This document shows, piece by piece, positions 1 to 13,400 of a DNA stretch of 64,000 bases. The translations under genes and the position numbers were made by a program. Under the pieces are notes generated by a model. It ran no database searches. It saw only the letters and a list, made by a program, of their open reading frames with translations, and was not told where the DNA came from. The stretch comes from Cavia porcellus (taxonomy: Eukaryota > Chordata > Mammalia > Rodentia > Caviidae). Every line of letters begins with the position of its first letter. Within the stretch, counting starts at the first letter, position 1. The stretch spans positions 1,674,001-1,738,000 of the forward strand of contig NW_026947545.1 of the NCBI RefSeq assembly GCF_034190915.1, given 5' to 3'.

Positions 1-3000
1 GGGTGGTGCGCATTGTATGGGTGTGTAACATTACATTCACTAGTATGAGTGAGAAAAACTTCACGGGGTGGTGCGAATTGTATTGGTGTGTATCATTATA
101 TTCACTAGTAGGAGTGAGAAAAACATCACGGGGTGGTGTGAATCCAAAGGTTTGAATTAGGTTATGCAGTGAGTGGCAATGTACGTTGGAGAAAAGCACC
201 CAGGGGTGGTCAGCATGGGGAGGTCAGGGAACATAGAGTGGCAATGTAGGATAGGTTTCTGAAAAACATCGAGGGATGGTGCGCATTGTATGGGTGTGTA
301 ACCTTACATTCTCCAGTAGTAGTGAAAAAAACATCACGGGGTGGTGTGAATCGGAGGGTCTGAATTAGGATAGGCAGTGAGTGGCAATGTAGGATGGAGA
401 AACGCACCGCGGGGTGGTCAGCATGGGGAGGTCATGGAACATGCAGTGGCAATGTAGGATAGGTTTCTGAAAAACATCGCGGGGTGATGCGCATTGTATG
501 GGTGTGTAACATTACATTCACTAGTAGCAGTGAGAAAAACATCACGGGGTGTTGCGAATTGTATGGGTGTGTAACATTACATTCAATAGTAGGGGAGAGA
601 AAAACATCACAGGGTAGTGTGAATCAGAGGGTATGATTTAGGATAGCCAGTGAGTGGCAATGTAGGGTGGAGAAAAGCACCGCGGGGTGGTCAGCATCGG
701 GAGGTCAGGGAACATGCAGTTTCAATGTAGGATAGTTTTCTGAAAAACATCGCGGGGTGGTGCGCATTGTATGGGTGTGTAACATTGCATTCACTAGTAC
801 GCGTGAGAAAAACATCACGGGGTAGTGTGAATCCAAGGGTCTGAATTAGGATAGGCAGTGAGTGGCAATGTAGGATGGAGAAAAGCACTGCGGGGTGGTC
901 AGAATGTGGAGGTCAGGGAACATGCATTGCCAATGTAGGATAGGTTTCTGAAAAACATAGCGGGGTGGTGCGCATTGTATGGGTGTGTAACATTACATTC
1001 ACTAGTAGGAGTGAGAAAAACATCATGGGGTGGTGCGCATTGTATTGGTGTGTAACATTACATTCACTAGTAGGAGTGAGAAAAACATCACGGGGTGGTG
1101 TGAATCCGAGGGCCTGAATTAGGATATGCAGTGAGTGGCAATGTGGGATGGAGAAAAGCACCCAGGGGTGGTCAGAATGGGGAGGTCAGGGAACATATAG
1201 TGGCAATATAGGATAGGTTTATGAAAAACATAGCGTGGTGGTGCGCATTGTATGGGTGTGTAACATTACATTCACCAGTAGGAGTGAGAAAAACATGATG
1301 GGGTGGTGTGAATCCGAGGGTCTGAATTAGGATATGCAGTGAGTGGCAATGTTGGATGGAGAAAAGCACCGCAGGGTGGTCAGCATGGGGAGGTCAGGGA
1401 ACATGCAGTGGCAATGTAAGATAGGTTTCTTAAAAACATGGCGGGGTGGTGTGCATTGTATGGGTGTGTAACATTACATTCACTCGTAGGAGTGAGAAAA
1501 ACATCACGGGGTGGTGCGCATTGTATTGGTGTGTAACATTACATTCACTAGTAGGAGTGAGAAAATCATCACGGGGTGGTGTGAATCCAAGGGTCTGAAT
1601 TAGGATAGGCAATGAGTGGCAATGTAGGATGGAGAAACGCACCACGGGGTGCTTAACATGGGGAGGTCAGCGAACATTCAGTGGCAATGTAGGATAGGTT
1701 TCTGAAAAACATCGCGGGGTGGTGCGCATTGTATGGGTGTGTAACATTACATTCACTAGTAGGAGTGAGGAAAACATCACGGGGTGGTGTGAATCCGAGG
1801 GTCTGAATTAGGATATGCAGTGAGTGGCAATGTTGGATGGAGAAAAGCAACGCGGGCTGGTCAGCATGGGGAGGTCAGGGAACATGCAGTGGCAATGTAG
1901 GATAGGTTTCTTAAAAACATGGCGGGGTGGTGCGCATTGTATGGGTGTGTAACATTACATTCACTCGTAGGAGTGAGAAAAACATCACGGGGTGGTGCGC
2001 ATTGTATTGGTGTGTAACATTATATTCACTAGTAGGAGTGAGAAAATCATCACGGGGTGGTGTGAATCCAAGGGTCTGAATTAGGATAGGCAGTGAGTGG
2101 CAATGTAGGATGGAGAAACGCACCGCAGGGTGGTCAGCATAGGGAGGTCAGGAAACATGAAGTGGCAATGTAGGATAGGTTTCTGAAAAACATCGCGGGA
2201 TTGTACGTATTGTATGGGTGTGTAATATTACATTCACTAGTAGGAGTGAGAAAAACGTCACGGGGTGGTGTGAATCCGAGGGTCTGAATTAGGATAGGCA
2301 CTGAGTGGCAATATAGGATGGAGAAAAGCACCGCGGGGTGGTCAGCATGGGGAGGTCAGGGAACATGCAGTGGCAATGTAGGACAGGTTTCTGAGAAACA
2401 TCGCGGGGTGGTGTGCATTGTATGGGTGTGTAACATTACATTCACTTTTATGAGTGAGAAAAACATCACGGGGTGGTGCGCATTGTATTGGTGTGTAACA
2501 TTACATTCACTAGTAGGAGTGAGAAAAACATCACGGGGTGGTGTGAATCCGAGTGTCTGAATTATGATAGGCAGTGAGTGGCAATGTAGGATGGAGATGA
2601 GCACTGCGGGGTTGTCAGCATGTGGAGGTCAGGGAACATGTATTTTCAATGTAGGATAGGTTTCTGAAAAACATAGCGGGGTGGTGCGCATTGTATGGGT
2701 GTGAAACATTACATTAACTAGTAGGAGTGAGAAAAACATCACGGGGTCGTGCGCATTGTATTGGTGTGTAACATTACATTCACTAGTAGGAGTGAGGAAA
2801 ACATCACTGGGTGGTGTGAATCCGAGGGTTTGAATTAGGATAGGCATTGAGTGGCAATTATGGATGGAGAAACGCACCGCGGGGTGGTCAGCATGGAGAG
2901 GTCAGGGAACATGCAGTGGCAATGTAGTATAGGTTTCTGAAAAATATCGCGGGGTGGTGCGCATTGTATGGGGGTGTGACATTACATTCACTCGTAGGAG

Positions 3001-3848
3001 TGAGAAAAACATCACGGGGTGGTGCGCATTGTATTGGTGTGTAACATTACATTCACTAGTAGGAGTGAGGAAAACATCACTGGGTGGTGTGAATCCGAGG
3101 GTTTGAATTAGGATATGCAGTGAGTAGCAATGTAGGATGAAGAAAAGCACCGCGGGGTGGTAAGCATGGGGAGGTCAGGGAACATGCAGTGGCAATGTAG
3201 GATAGGTTTCTGAAAAACATCTCGGGGTGGTGAACATTGTATGGGTGTGTAACATTACATTCACTAGTATGAGTGAGAAAAACATCACGGGGTGGTGTGA
3301 ATCAGAGGGTCTGAATTAGGATAGACAGTGAGTGGCAATGTACGATGCAGAAAAGCACCGCGGGGTGGTCAGCCTAGGGAGGTCAGGGAACATGCAGTGG
3401 CAATGTAGGATAGGTTTCTGAAAAACATCGCGTGGTGGTGCGCATTGTATGGGTGTGTAATATTACATTCACTAATAGGAGTGAGAAAATCATCACGGGG
3501 TGGTGTGAATCCGTGGGTCTGAATTAAGATATGCAGTGAGTGGCAATGTTAGATGGATAAAAGCACCCAGGGGTGGTCAGCATGGGGAGGTCAGGGAACA
3601 TACAGTGGCAATGTAGGATAGGTTTCTGAAAAACATCGCGTGATTGTGCGTATTGTATGGGTGTGTAATATTACATTCACTAGTAGGAGTGAGAAAAACG
3701 TCACGGGGTAGTGTGAATCCGAGGGTCTGAATTAGGATAGGCAGTGAGTGGCAATGTAGGATGCAGAAAAGCACCGCGGGGTGGTCAGCATGGGGAGGTC
3801 AGGGAACATGCAGTGGCAATGTAGGATAGGTTTCTGAAAAACATCGCG
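1..3848 (+). repeat. 3,848-bp higher-order repeat, copy 1
   Basis: The 16-unit period is eight short plus eight long units, exactly 8x208 + 8x273 = 3,848. Unit starts are 210 S, 418 L, 691 S, 899 L, 1172 S, 1380 L, 1653 S, 1861 L, 2134 S, 2342 L, 2615 L, 2888 L, 3161 S, 3369 S, 3577 S and 3785 L, followed by 4058. The first 209 bases are the end of a long unit cut by the window edge and equal 3,849-4,057 apart from one base. The short/long alternation in the first half is unusually regular. Confidence 0.9.
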
Positions 3849-5618
3849 GGGTGGTGCGCATTGTATGGGTGTGTAACATTACATTCACTAGTATGAGTGA
3901 GAAAAACTTCACGGGGTGGTGCGAATTGTATTGGTGTGTATCATTATATTCACTAGTAGGAGTGAGAAAAACATCACGGGGTGGTGTGAATCCAAAGGTT
4001 TGAATTAGGTTATGCAGTGAGTGGCAATGTACGTTGGAGAAAAGCACCCCGGGGTGGTCAGCATGGGGAGGTCAGGGAACATAGAGTGGCAATGTAGGAT
4101 AGGTTTCTGAAAAACATCGAGGGATGGTGCGCATTGTATGGGTGTGTAACCTTACATTCTCCAGTAGTAGTGAAAAAAACATCACGGTGTGGTGTGAATC
4201 GGAGGGTCTGAATTAGGATAGGCAGTGAGTGGCAATGTAGGATGGAGAAACGCACCGCGGGGTGGTCAGCATGGGGAGGTCATGGAACATGCAGTGGCAA
4301 TGTAGGATAGGTTTCTGAAAAACATCGCGGGGTGATGCGCATTGTATGGGTGTGTAACATTACATTCACTAGTAGCAGTGAGAAAAACATCACGGGGTGT
4401 TGCGAATTGTATGGGTGTGTAACATTACATTCAATAGTAGGGGAGAGAAAAACATCACAGGGTAGTGTGAATCAGAGGGTATGATTTAGGATAGCCAGTG
4501 AGTGGCAATGTAGGGTGGAGAAAAGCACCGCGGGGTGGTCAGCATCGGGAGGTCAGGGAACATGCAGTTTCAATGTAGGATAGTTTTCTGAAAAACATCG
4601 CGGGGTGGTGCGCATTGTATGGGTGTGTAACATTGCATTCACTAGTACGCGTGAGAAAAACATCACGGGGTAGTGTGAATCCAAGGGTCTGAATTAGGAT
4701 AGGCAGTGAGTGGCAATGTAGGATGGAGAAAAGCACTGCGGGGTGGTCAGAATGTGGAGGTCAGGGAACATGCATTGCCAATGTAGGATAGGTTTCTGAA
4801 AAACATAGCGGGGTGGTGCGCATTGTATGGGTGTGTAACATTACATTCACTAGTAGGAGTGAGAAAAACATCATGGGGTGGTGCGCATTGTATTGGTGTG
4901 TAACATTACATTCACTAGTAGGAGTGAGAAAAACATCACGGGGTGGTGTGAATCCGAGGGTCTGAATTAGGATATGCAGTGAGTGGCAATGTGGGATGGA
5001 GAAAAGCACCCAGGGGTGGTCAGAATGGGGAGGTCAGGGAACATATAGTGGCAATATAGGATAGGTTTATGAAAAACATAGCGTGGTGGTGCGCATTGTA
5101 TGGGTGTGTAACATTACATTCACCAGTAGGAGTGAGAAAAACATGATGGGGTGCTGTGAATCCGAGGGTCTGAATTAGGATATGCAGTGAGTGGCAATGT
5201 TGGATGGAGAAAAGCACCGCAGGGTGGTCAGCATGGGGAGGTCAGGGAACATGCAGTGGCAATGTAGGATAGGTTTCTTAAAAACATGGCGGGGTGGTGT
5301 GCATTGTATGGGTGTGTAACATTACATTCACTCGTAGGAGTGAGAAAAACATCACGGGGTGGTGCGCATTGTATTGGTGTGTAACATTACATTCACTAGT
5401 AGGAGTGAGAAAATCATCACGGGGTGGTGTGAATCCAAGGGTCTGAATTAGGATAGGCAATGAGTGGCAATGTAGGATGGAGAAACGCACCACGGGGTGC
5501 TTAACATGGGGAGGTCAGCGAACATTCAGTGGCAATGTAGGATAGGTTTCTGAAAAACATCGCGGGGTGGTGCGCATTGTATGGGTGTGTAACATTACAT
5601 TCACTAGTAGGAGTGAGA
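3849..5618 (+). repeat. 3,848-bp higher-order repeat, copy 2 (partial)
   Basis: This stretch repeats 1-1,770 at an offset of exactly 3,848. I found only about five or six substitutions by eye, for example at 4,047, 4,196 and 5,154, so the duplication is recent. The match breaks inside the unit that starts at 5,501, near 5,618, where the sequence changes to the AATCAATGGGAGG variant of block B typical of the next family. The breakpoint lies inside an A-tract shared by all units. Unit starts: 4058 S, 4266 L, 4539 S, 4747 L, 5020 S, 5228 L, 5501 S. Confidence 0.9.
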
Positions 5619-8600
5619 AAAAAATCAATGGGAGGTGTGAATCGGAGTGTCTGAATTAGGATAGGCAGTGAGTGGCAATGTAGGTTGGAGAAAAGCACCG
5701 CGGGGTCGTCAGGATGGGGAGGACAGAGAACATGCAGTGGCAATTTAGGATAGGTTTCTGAAAAACATAGCGTGGTGGTGCGCATTGTATGGGTGTGTAA
5801 CATTACATTAACTAGTAGGAGTGAGAAAAACATCACGGGGTGGGGCGCATTGTATTGATGTGTAACATTACATTCAGTAGTATGAGTGAGAAAAACATCA
5901 CGGGGTGTTTGGAATCGGAGGGTCTGAATTAGGATAGATAGTGAGCGGCAATGTACGATGCAGAAAAGCACCGCGGGGTGGTCAGCATAGGGAAGTCAGG
6001 GAACATGCAGTGTCAATGTAGGATAGGTTTTGAAAAATATCGCGGGGTGGTGCGCATTGTATGGGTGTGTAATATTACATTCACTAGTAGGAGTGAGAAA
6101 AACATCACGGGGTGGTGTTAATCGGAGGGTCTGAATTAGGATAGGCAATGAGTGTCAATGTAGGATGGAGAAAAGATCCGCGGGGTGGTCAGCATGGGGA
6201 GGTCAGGGAACATACAGTGGCAAAGTAGGATAGGTTTTGAAAAATATCGCTGGGTGGTGCGCATTGTATGGGTGTGTAATATTACATTCACTAGTAGGAG
6301 TGAGAAAAACATCACGGGGTGGTGTGAATCGAAGGGTCTGAATTAGGATAGGCAGTGAGTGGCAATGTAGGATGGAGAAAAGCACCGCGGGGTGGTCAGC
6401 ATGGGGAGGTCAGGGAACATACAGTGGCAATGTAGGATAGGTTTCTGAAAAACATCGCGGCGTGGTGCGCATTGTATGGGTGTGTAACATTACATTCACT
6501 AGTAGGAGTGAGAAAAACATCACGGGGTGGTGTGAATCGGAGGGTCTGAATTAGGATAGGCAGTGAGTGGCAATGTAGGATGGAGAAAAGGACCCAGGAT
6601 TGGTCAGCATGGGGAGGTCACGGAACATACAGTGGCAATGTAGGATAGGTTTCTGAAAAACATTGCGGGATGCTGCGCATTGTATGGGTGTGTAACCTTA
6701 CGTTCACCAGTAGGAGTGAGAAAAACATCACGGGGTGGTGTGAATCGGAGGGTCTGAATTAGGATAGGCAGTGAGTGGCAATGTAGGATGGAGAAACGAA
6801 CCACGGAGTGGTCAGCATGGGGAGGTCAGGGAATATGCAGTGGCAATGTAGTATAGGTTTCTGTAAAATATCGCGGGGTGGTGCGCATTGTATGGGGGTG
6901 TAACATTACATTCACTCGTAGGAGTGAGAAAAACATCACGGGGTGTTGCGCATTGTATTGGTGTGTAACATTACATTCACTAGTAGGAGTGAGAAAATCA
7001 TCACGGGGTGGTGTGAATCCGAGGGTCTGGATTAGGATATGCAGTGAGTGGCAATTTAGGATGGAGAATAGCACCCAGGGGTGGGCAGCATGGAGAGGTC
7101 AGGGAACATACAGTGGCAATGTAAGATAGGTTTCTGAAAAACATCACGGGATAGTGCGTCTTGTATGGGTGTGTAATATTACATTCACTAGTAGGAGTGA
7201 GAAAAAAAATCACGGGGTGGTGTGAATCGGAGGGTCTGAATTAGTATAGTCAGTGAGTGGCAATGTAGGATGGAGAAAAGCACCGCGGGGTGGTCAGCAT
7301 GGGGAGGTCAGGGAACATGCAGTGGCAATGTAGGATAGGTTTCTGAAAAACATCGCGGGGTGGTGCGCATTGTATGGGTGTGCAACATTACATTCACTAG
7401 TATGAGTGAGAAAAACATCACGGGGTGGTGTGAATCGGAGGGTCTGAATTAGGATAGATAGTGAGCGGCAATGTACGATGCAGAAAAGCACCGCGGGGTG
7501 GTCAGCATAGGGAAGTCAGGGAACATGCAGTGGAAATGTAGGATAGGTTTTGAAAAATATCGCGGGGTGGTGCGCATTGTATGGGTGTGTAATATTACAT
7601 TCACTAGTAGGAGTTAGAAAAACATCACGGGGTGGTGTGAATTGAAGGGTCTGAATTAGGATAGGCAGTGAGTGGCAATGTAGGATGGAGAAAAGCACCT
7701 CGGGGTGGTCAGCATGGGGAGGACAGGGAACATACAGTGGCAATGTAGGATAGGTTTCTGAAAAACATCGCGGCGTGGTGCGCATTGTATGGGTGTGTTA
7801 CATTACATTCACTAGTAGGAGTGAGAAAAACATCACGGGGTGGTGTGAATCGGAGGGTCTGAATTAGGATAGGCAGTGAGTGGCAATGTAGGATGGAGAA
7901 AAGGACCCAGGGGTGGTCAGCATGGGGAGGTCAGGGAAAATACAGTGGCAATGTAGGATAGGTTTCTGAAAAACATTGCGGGATGGTGCGCATTGTATGG
8001 GTGTGTAACCTTACATTCACCAGTAGGAGTGAGAAAAACATCACGGGGTGGTGTGAATCGGAGGGTCTGAATTAGGATAGGCAGTGAGTGGCAATTTAGG
8101 ATGGAGAAACGAACCGCGGGGTGGTCAGCATGGGGAGGTCAGGGAACATGCAGTGGCAATGTAGTATAGGTTTCTGAAAAACATCGCGGGATAGTGCGTC
8201 TTGTATGGGTGTGTAATATTACATTCACTAGTAGGAGTGAGAAAAAAATCACTGGGTGGTGTGAATCGGAGCGTCTGAATTAGGATAGTCAGTGAGTGGC
8301 AATGTAGGATGGAGAAAAGCACCGCGGGGTGGTCAGCATGGGGAGGTCAGGGAACATGCAGTGGCAATGTAGGATAGGTTTCTTAAAAACATGGCGGGGT
8401 GGTGCGCATTGTATGGGTGTGTAACATTACATTCACTCGTAGGAGTGAGAAAAACATTACGGGGTGGTGCGCATTGTATTGGTGTGTAACATTACATTCA
8501 CTAGTAGGAGTGAGGAAAACATCACGGGGTGTTGTGAATCCGAGGGTCTGAATTAGGATATGCAGTGAGTGGCAATGTAGGATGGAGAAACGAACCACGG

Positions 8601-10462
8601 GGTGGTCAGCATGGGGAGGTCAGGGAACATGCAGTGGCAATGTAGTATAGGTTTCTGAAAAATATCGCGGGGTGGTGCGCATTGTATCGGGGTGTAACAT
8701 TACATTCACTCGTAGGAGTGAGAAAAACATCACGGGGTGGTGCGCATTGTATTGGTGTGTAACATTACATTCACTAGTAGGAGTGTGGAAAACGTCACGG
8801 GGTGGTGTGAATCCGAGGGTCTGAATTAGGATATGCAGTGAGTGGCAATGTAGGATGGAGAAAAGCACCGCGGGGTGGTAAGCATGGGGAGGTCAGGGAA
8901 CATGCAGTGGCAATGTAGGATAGGTTTCTGAAAAACATCGCGGGGTGGTGCGCATTGTATGGGTGTGTAACATTACATTCACTAGTATGAGTGAGAAAAA
9001 CATCACGGGGTGGTGTGAATCGGAGGGTCTGAATTAGGATAGACAATGAGCGGCAATGTACGATGCAGAAAAGCACTGCGGGGTGGTCAGCATAGGGAGG
9101 TCAGGGAACATGCAGTGGCAATGTAGGATAGGTTTCTGAAAAACATCGCGTGGTGGTGCGCATTGTATGGGTGTGTAATATTACATTCACTAGTAGGAGT
9201 GAGAAAAACATCATGGGGTGGTGTGAATCGGGAGGTCTGAATTAGGATAGGCAGTGAGTGGCAATGTAGGATGGAGAAACGCACCGCGGGGTTCTCAGCA
9301 TGGGGAGGTCAGCGAACATTCAATGGCAATGTAGGATAGGTTTCTGAAAAACATCGCGGTGTGGTGCGCATTGTATGGGTGTGTAACATTACATTCACTA
9401 GTAGGAGTGAGAAAAAAATCAATAGGAGGTGTGAATCGGAGTGTCTGAATTAGGATAGGCAGTGAGTGGCAATGTAGGTTGGAGAAAAGCACCGCGGGGT
9501 GGTCAGCATGGGGAGGACAGAGAACATGCAGTGGCGATTTAGGATAGGTTTCTGAAAAACATAGCGGGGTGGTGCGCATTGTATGGGTGTGTAACATTAC
9601 ATTAACTAGTAGGAGTGAGAAAAACATCACGGGGTGGTGCGCATTGTATTGGTGTGTAACATTACATTCAGTAGTATGAGTGAGAAAAACATCACGGGGT
9701 GTTGTGAATCGGAGGGTCTGAATTAGGATAGATAGTGAGCGGCAATGTACGATGCAGAAAAGCACCACGGGGTGGTCAGCATAGGGAAGTCAGGGAACAT
9801 GCAGTGGCAATGTAGGATAGGTTTTGAAAAATATCGCGGGGTGGTGCGCATTGTATGGGTGTGTAATAATACATTCACTAGTAGGAGTGAGAAAAACATC
9901 ACGGGGTGGTGTGAATCGGAGGGTCTGAATTAGGATAGGCAATGAGTGGCAATGTAGGATGGAGAAAAGCACCGCGGGGTGGTCAGCATGGGGAGGTCAG
10001 GGAACATACAGTGGCAAAGTAGGATAGGTTTTGAAAAATATCGCGGGGTGGGGCGCATTGTATGGGTGTGTAATATTACATTCACTAGTAGGAGTGAGAA
10101 AAACATCACGGGGTGGTGTGAATCGAAGGGTCTGAATTAGGATATGCAGTGAGTGGCAATGTTGGACGGAGAAAAGCACCACGGGGTGGTCAGCATGGGG
10201 AGGTCAGGGAACATGCAGTGGCAATATAGGATAGGTTTCTTAAAAACATCGCGGGGTGGTGCGCATTGTATGCGGTTGTAACATTACATTCACTCGTAGG
10301 AGTGAGAAAAACATCACGGGGTGGTGCGCATTGTATTGGTGTGTAACATTACATTCACTAGTAGGAGTGAGAAAATCATCACGGGGTGGTGTGAATCCGA
10401 GGGTCTGGATTAGGATATGCAGTGAGTGGCAATTTAGGATGGAGAAAAGCACCCAGGGGTGG
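5619..10462 (+). repeat. Older copies of the X/Y higher-order family
   Basis: Unit starts: 5709 L, 5982, 6189, 6396, 6604 S, 6812 L, 7085 (209 bp), 7294, 7502, 7709, 7917, 8125 S, 8333 L, 8606 L, 8879, 9087, 9295 S, 9503 L, 9776, 9983 S and 10190 L. The stretch 5,501-6,395 matches 9,295-10,189 at offset 3,794, and 6,812-8,124 matches 10,190-11,501 at offset about 3,377. The difference of about 416 equals two short units (6396 and 6604), present in the first copy and missing in the second. 8,606-9,560 matches 13,086-14,040 at offset 4,480. The units at 5982, 6189, 7502, 9776 and 9983 are 207 bp and carry TTTTGAAAAATATCG in place of TTTCTGAAAAACATCG. Confidence 0.82.
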
Positions 10463-13400
10463 GGAGCATGGAGAGGTCAGGGAACATACAGTGGCAATGT
10501 AAGATAGGTTTCTGAAAAACATCACGGGATAGTGCGTCTTGTATGGGTGTGTAATATTACATTCACTAGTAGGAGTGAGAAAAAAATCACGGGGTGGTGT
10601 GAATCGGAGTGTCTGAATTAGCATAGTCAGTGAGTGGCAATGTAGGATGGAGAAAAGCACCGCGGGTTGGTCAGCATGGGGAGGTCAGGGAGCATGCAGT
10701 GGCAATGTAGGATAGGTTTCTGAAAAACATCGCGGGGTGTTGCGCATTGTATGGCTGTGCAACATTACATTCACTAGTATGAGTGAGAAAAACATCACGG
10801 GGTGGTGTGAATCGGAGGGTCTGAATTAGGATAGATAGTGAGCGGCAATGTACGATGCAGAAAAGCACCGCGGGGTGGTCAGCATAGGGAAGTCAGGGAA
10901 CATGCAGTGGCAATGTAGGATAGGTTTTGAAAAATATCGCGGGGTGGTGCACATTGTATGGGTGTGTAATATTACATTCACTAGTAGGAGTGAGAAAAAC
11001 ATCACGGGGTGGTGTGAATTGAAGGGTCTGAATTAGGATAGGCAGTGAGTGGCAATGTAGGATGGAGAAAAGCACCTCGGGGTGGTCAGCATGGGGAGGT
11101 CAGGCAACATACATTGGCAATGTAGGATAGGTTTCTGAAAAACATCGCGGCGTGGTGCGCATTGTATGGGTGTGTAACATTACATTCACTAGTAGGAGTG
11201 AGAAAAACATCACGGGGTGGTGTGAATCGGAGGGTCTGAATTAGGATAGGCAGTGAGTGGCAATGTAGGATGGAGAAAAGGACCCAGGGGTGGTCAGCAT
11301 GGGGAGGTCAGGGAACATACAGTGGCAATGTAGGATAGGTTTCTGAAAAACATTGCGGGATGGTGCGCATTGTATGGGTGTGTAACCTTACGTTCACCAG
11401 TAGGAGTGAGAAAAACATCACGGGGTGGTTTGAATCGGAATGTCTGAATTAGGATAGGCAGTGAGTGGCAATGTAGGATGGAGAAACGAACCGCGGGGTG
11501 GTCAGCATGGGGAGGTCAGGGAACATACAGTGGCAATGTAGGATAGGTTTCCGAAAAACATAGCGGGGTGGTGCGCATTGTATGGGTGTGTAACATTACA
11601 TTCACTAGTAGGAGTGAGAAAAACATCACGGGGTGGTGTGAATCCGAGGGTCTGAATTAGGATATGCAGTGAGTGGCAATGTAGGATGGAGAAAAGCACC
11701 CAGGGGTGGTCAGAATGGGGAGGTCAGGGAACACATAGTGGCAATATAGGATAGGTTTCTGAAAACATCGCGGGATGGTGCGCATTGTATGGGTGTGTAA
11801 CATTACATTCACCAGTAGGAGTGAGAAAAACATCACGGGGTGGTGTGAATCCGAGGGTCTGAATAAGGCTATCCAGTGAGTGGCAATGTAGGATGGAGAA
11901 AAGCACCCAGGGGTGGTCAGCATGGGGAGGTTAGGGAACATACCGTGGCAATGTAGGATAGGTTTCTGAAAAACATCGCGGGATGGTGCGCATTGTATGG
12001 GTGTGTAACCTTACGTTCACCAGTAGGAGTGAGAAATACGTCACGGGGTGGTGTGAATCGGAGGGTCTGAATTAGGATAGGCAGTGAGTGGCAATGTAGG
12101 ATGGAGAAATGCACCGCGGAGTGGTCAGCATGGGGAGGTCAGGGAACATGCAGTGGCAATGTAGTATAGGTTTCTGAAAAATATCGTGGGGTGGTGCGCA
12201 TTGTATGGGTGTGTAACATTACATTCACTCGTAGGAGTGAGAAAAACATCACGGGGTGGTGCGCATTGTATTGGTGTGTAACATTACATTCACTAGTAGG
12301 AGTGAGGAAAACATCAAAGGGTGGTGTGAATCCGAGCGTCTGAATTAGGATATGCAGTGAGTGGCAATGTTGGATGGAGAAAAGCAACGCGGGTTGGTCA
12401 GCATGGGGAGGTCAGGGAACATGCAGTGGCAATGTAGGATAGGTTTCTTAAAAACATGGCGGGGTGGTGCGCATTGTATGGGTGTGTAACATTACATTCA
12501 CTCGTAGGAGTGAGAAAAACATCACGGGTGGTGCGCATTGTATTGGTGTGTAACATTATATTCACTAGTATGAGTGAGAAAAACATCACGGGGTGGTGTG
12601 AATCGGAGGGTCTGAATTAGGATAGGCAGTGAGTGGCAATGTAGGATGGAGAAACGCACGGCGGGGTGCTCAGCATGGGGAGGTCAGCGAACATGCAGTG
12701 GCAATGTAGGATAGGTTTCTGAAAAACATCGCGAGGTGGTGCGCATTGTATGGGTGTGTAACATTACATTCACTAGTAGGAGTGAGAAAAACATCACGGG
12801 GTGGTGTGAATCGGAGGGACTGAATTAGGATAGGCAGTGAGTGGCAATGTAGGATGGAGAAAAGGACCCAGGGTTGGTCAGCATGGGGAGGTCAGGGAAC
12901 ATACAGTGGCAATGTAGGATAGGTTTCTGAAAAACATTGCGGGATGGTGCGCATTGTATGGGTGTGTAACCTTACGTTCACCAGTAGGAGTGAGAAAAAC
13001 ATCACGGGGTGGTGTGAATCGGAGGGTCTGAATTAGGATAGGCAGTGAGTGGCAATGTAGGGTGGAGAAACGAACCACGGGGTGGTCAGCATGGGGAGGT
13101 CAGGGAACATGCAGTGGCAATGTAGTATAGGTTTCTGAAAAATATCGCGGGGTGGTGCGCATTGTATGGGGGTGTAACATTACATTCACTCGTAGGAGTG
13201 AGAAAAACATCACGGGGTGGTGCGCATTGTATTGGTGTGTAACATTACATTCACTAGTAGGAGTGTGGAAAACGTCACGGGGTGGTGTGAATCCGAGGGT
13301 CTGAATTAGGATATGCAGTGAGTGGCAATGTAGGATGGAGAAAAGCACCGCGGGGTGGTAAGCATGGGGAGGTCAGGGAACATGCAGTGGTAATGTAGGA

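Noticed and set aside
210..407. About 65- and 82-residue minus-strand frames rich in His, Cys and Thr, repeated throughout
   Set aside because: Each covers most of one repeat unit, starts at GTG, has no upstream context of its own and recurs with the same noise as the DNA. The 208-bp unit shifts frame, so these cannot form a repeat protein. No known domain is recognisable.
2318..2560. Plus-strand frames of about 60-87 residues rich in Gly, Trp and Arg
   Set aside because: They arise from the GGGGTGG boxes of the same units, overlap the minus-strand frames and have no independent support.
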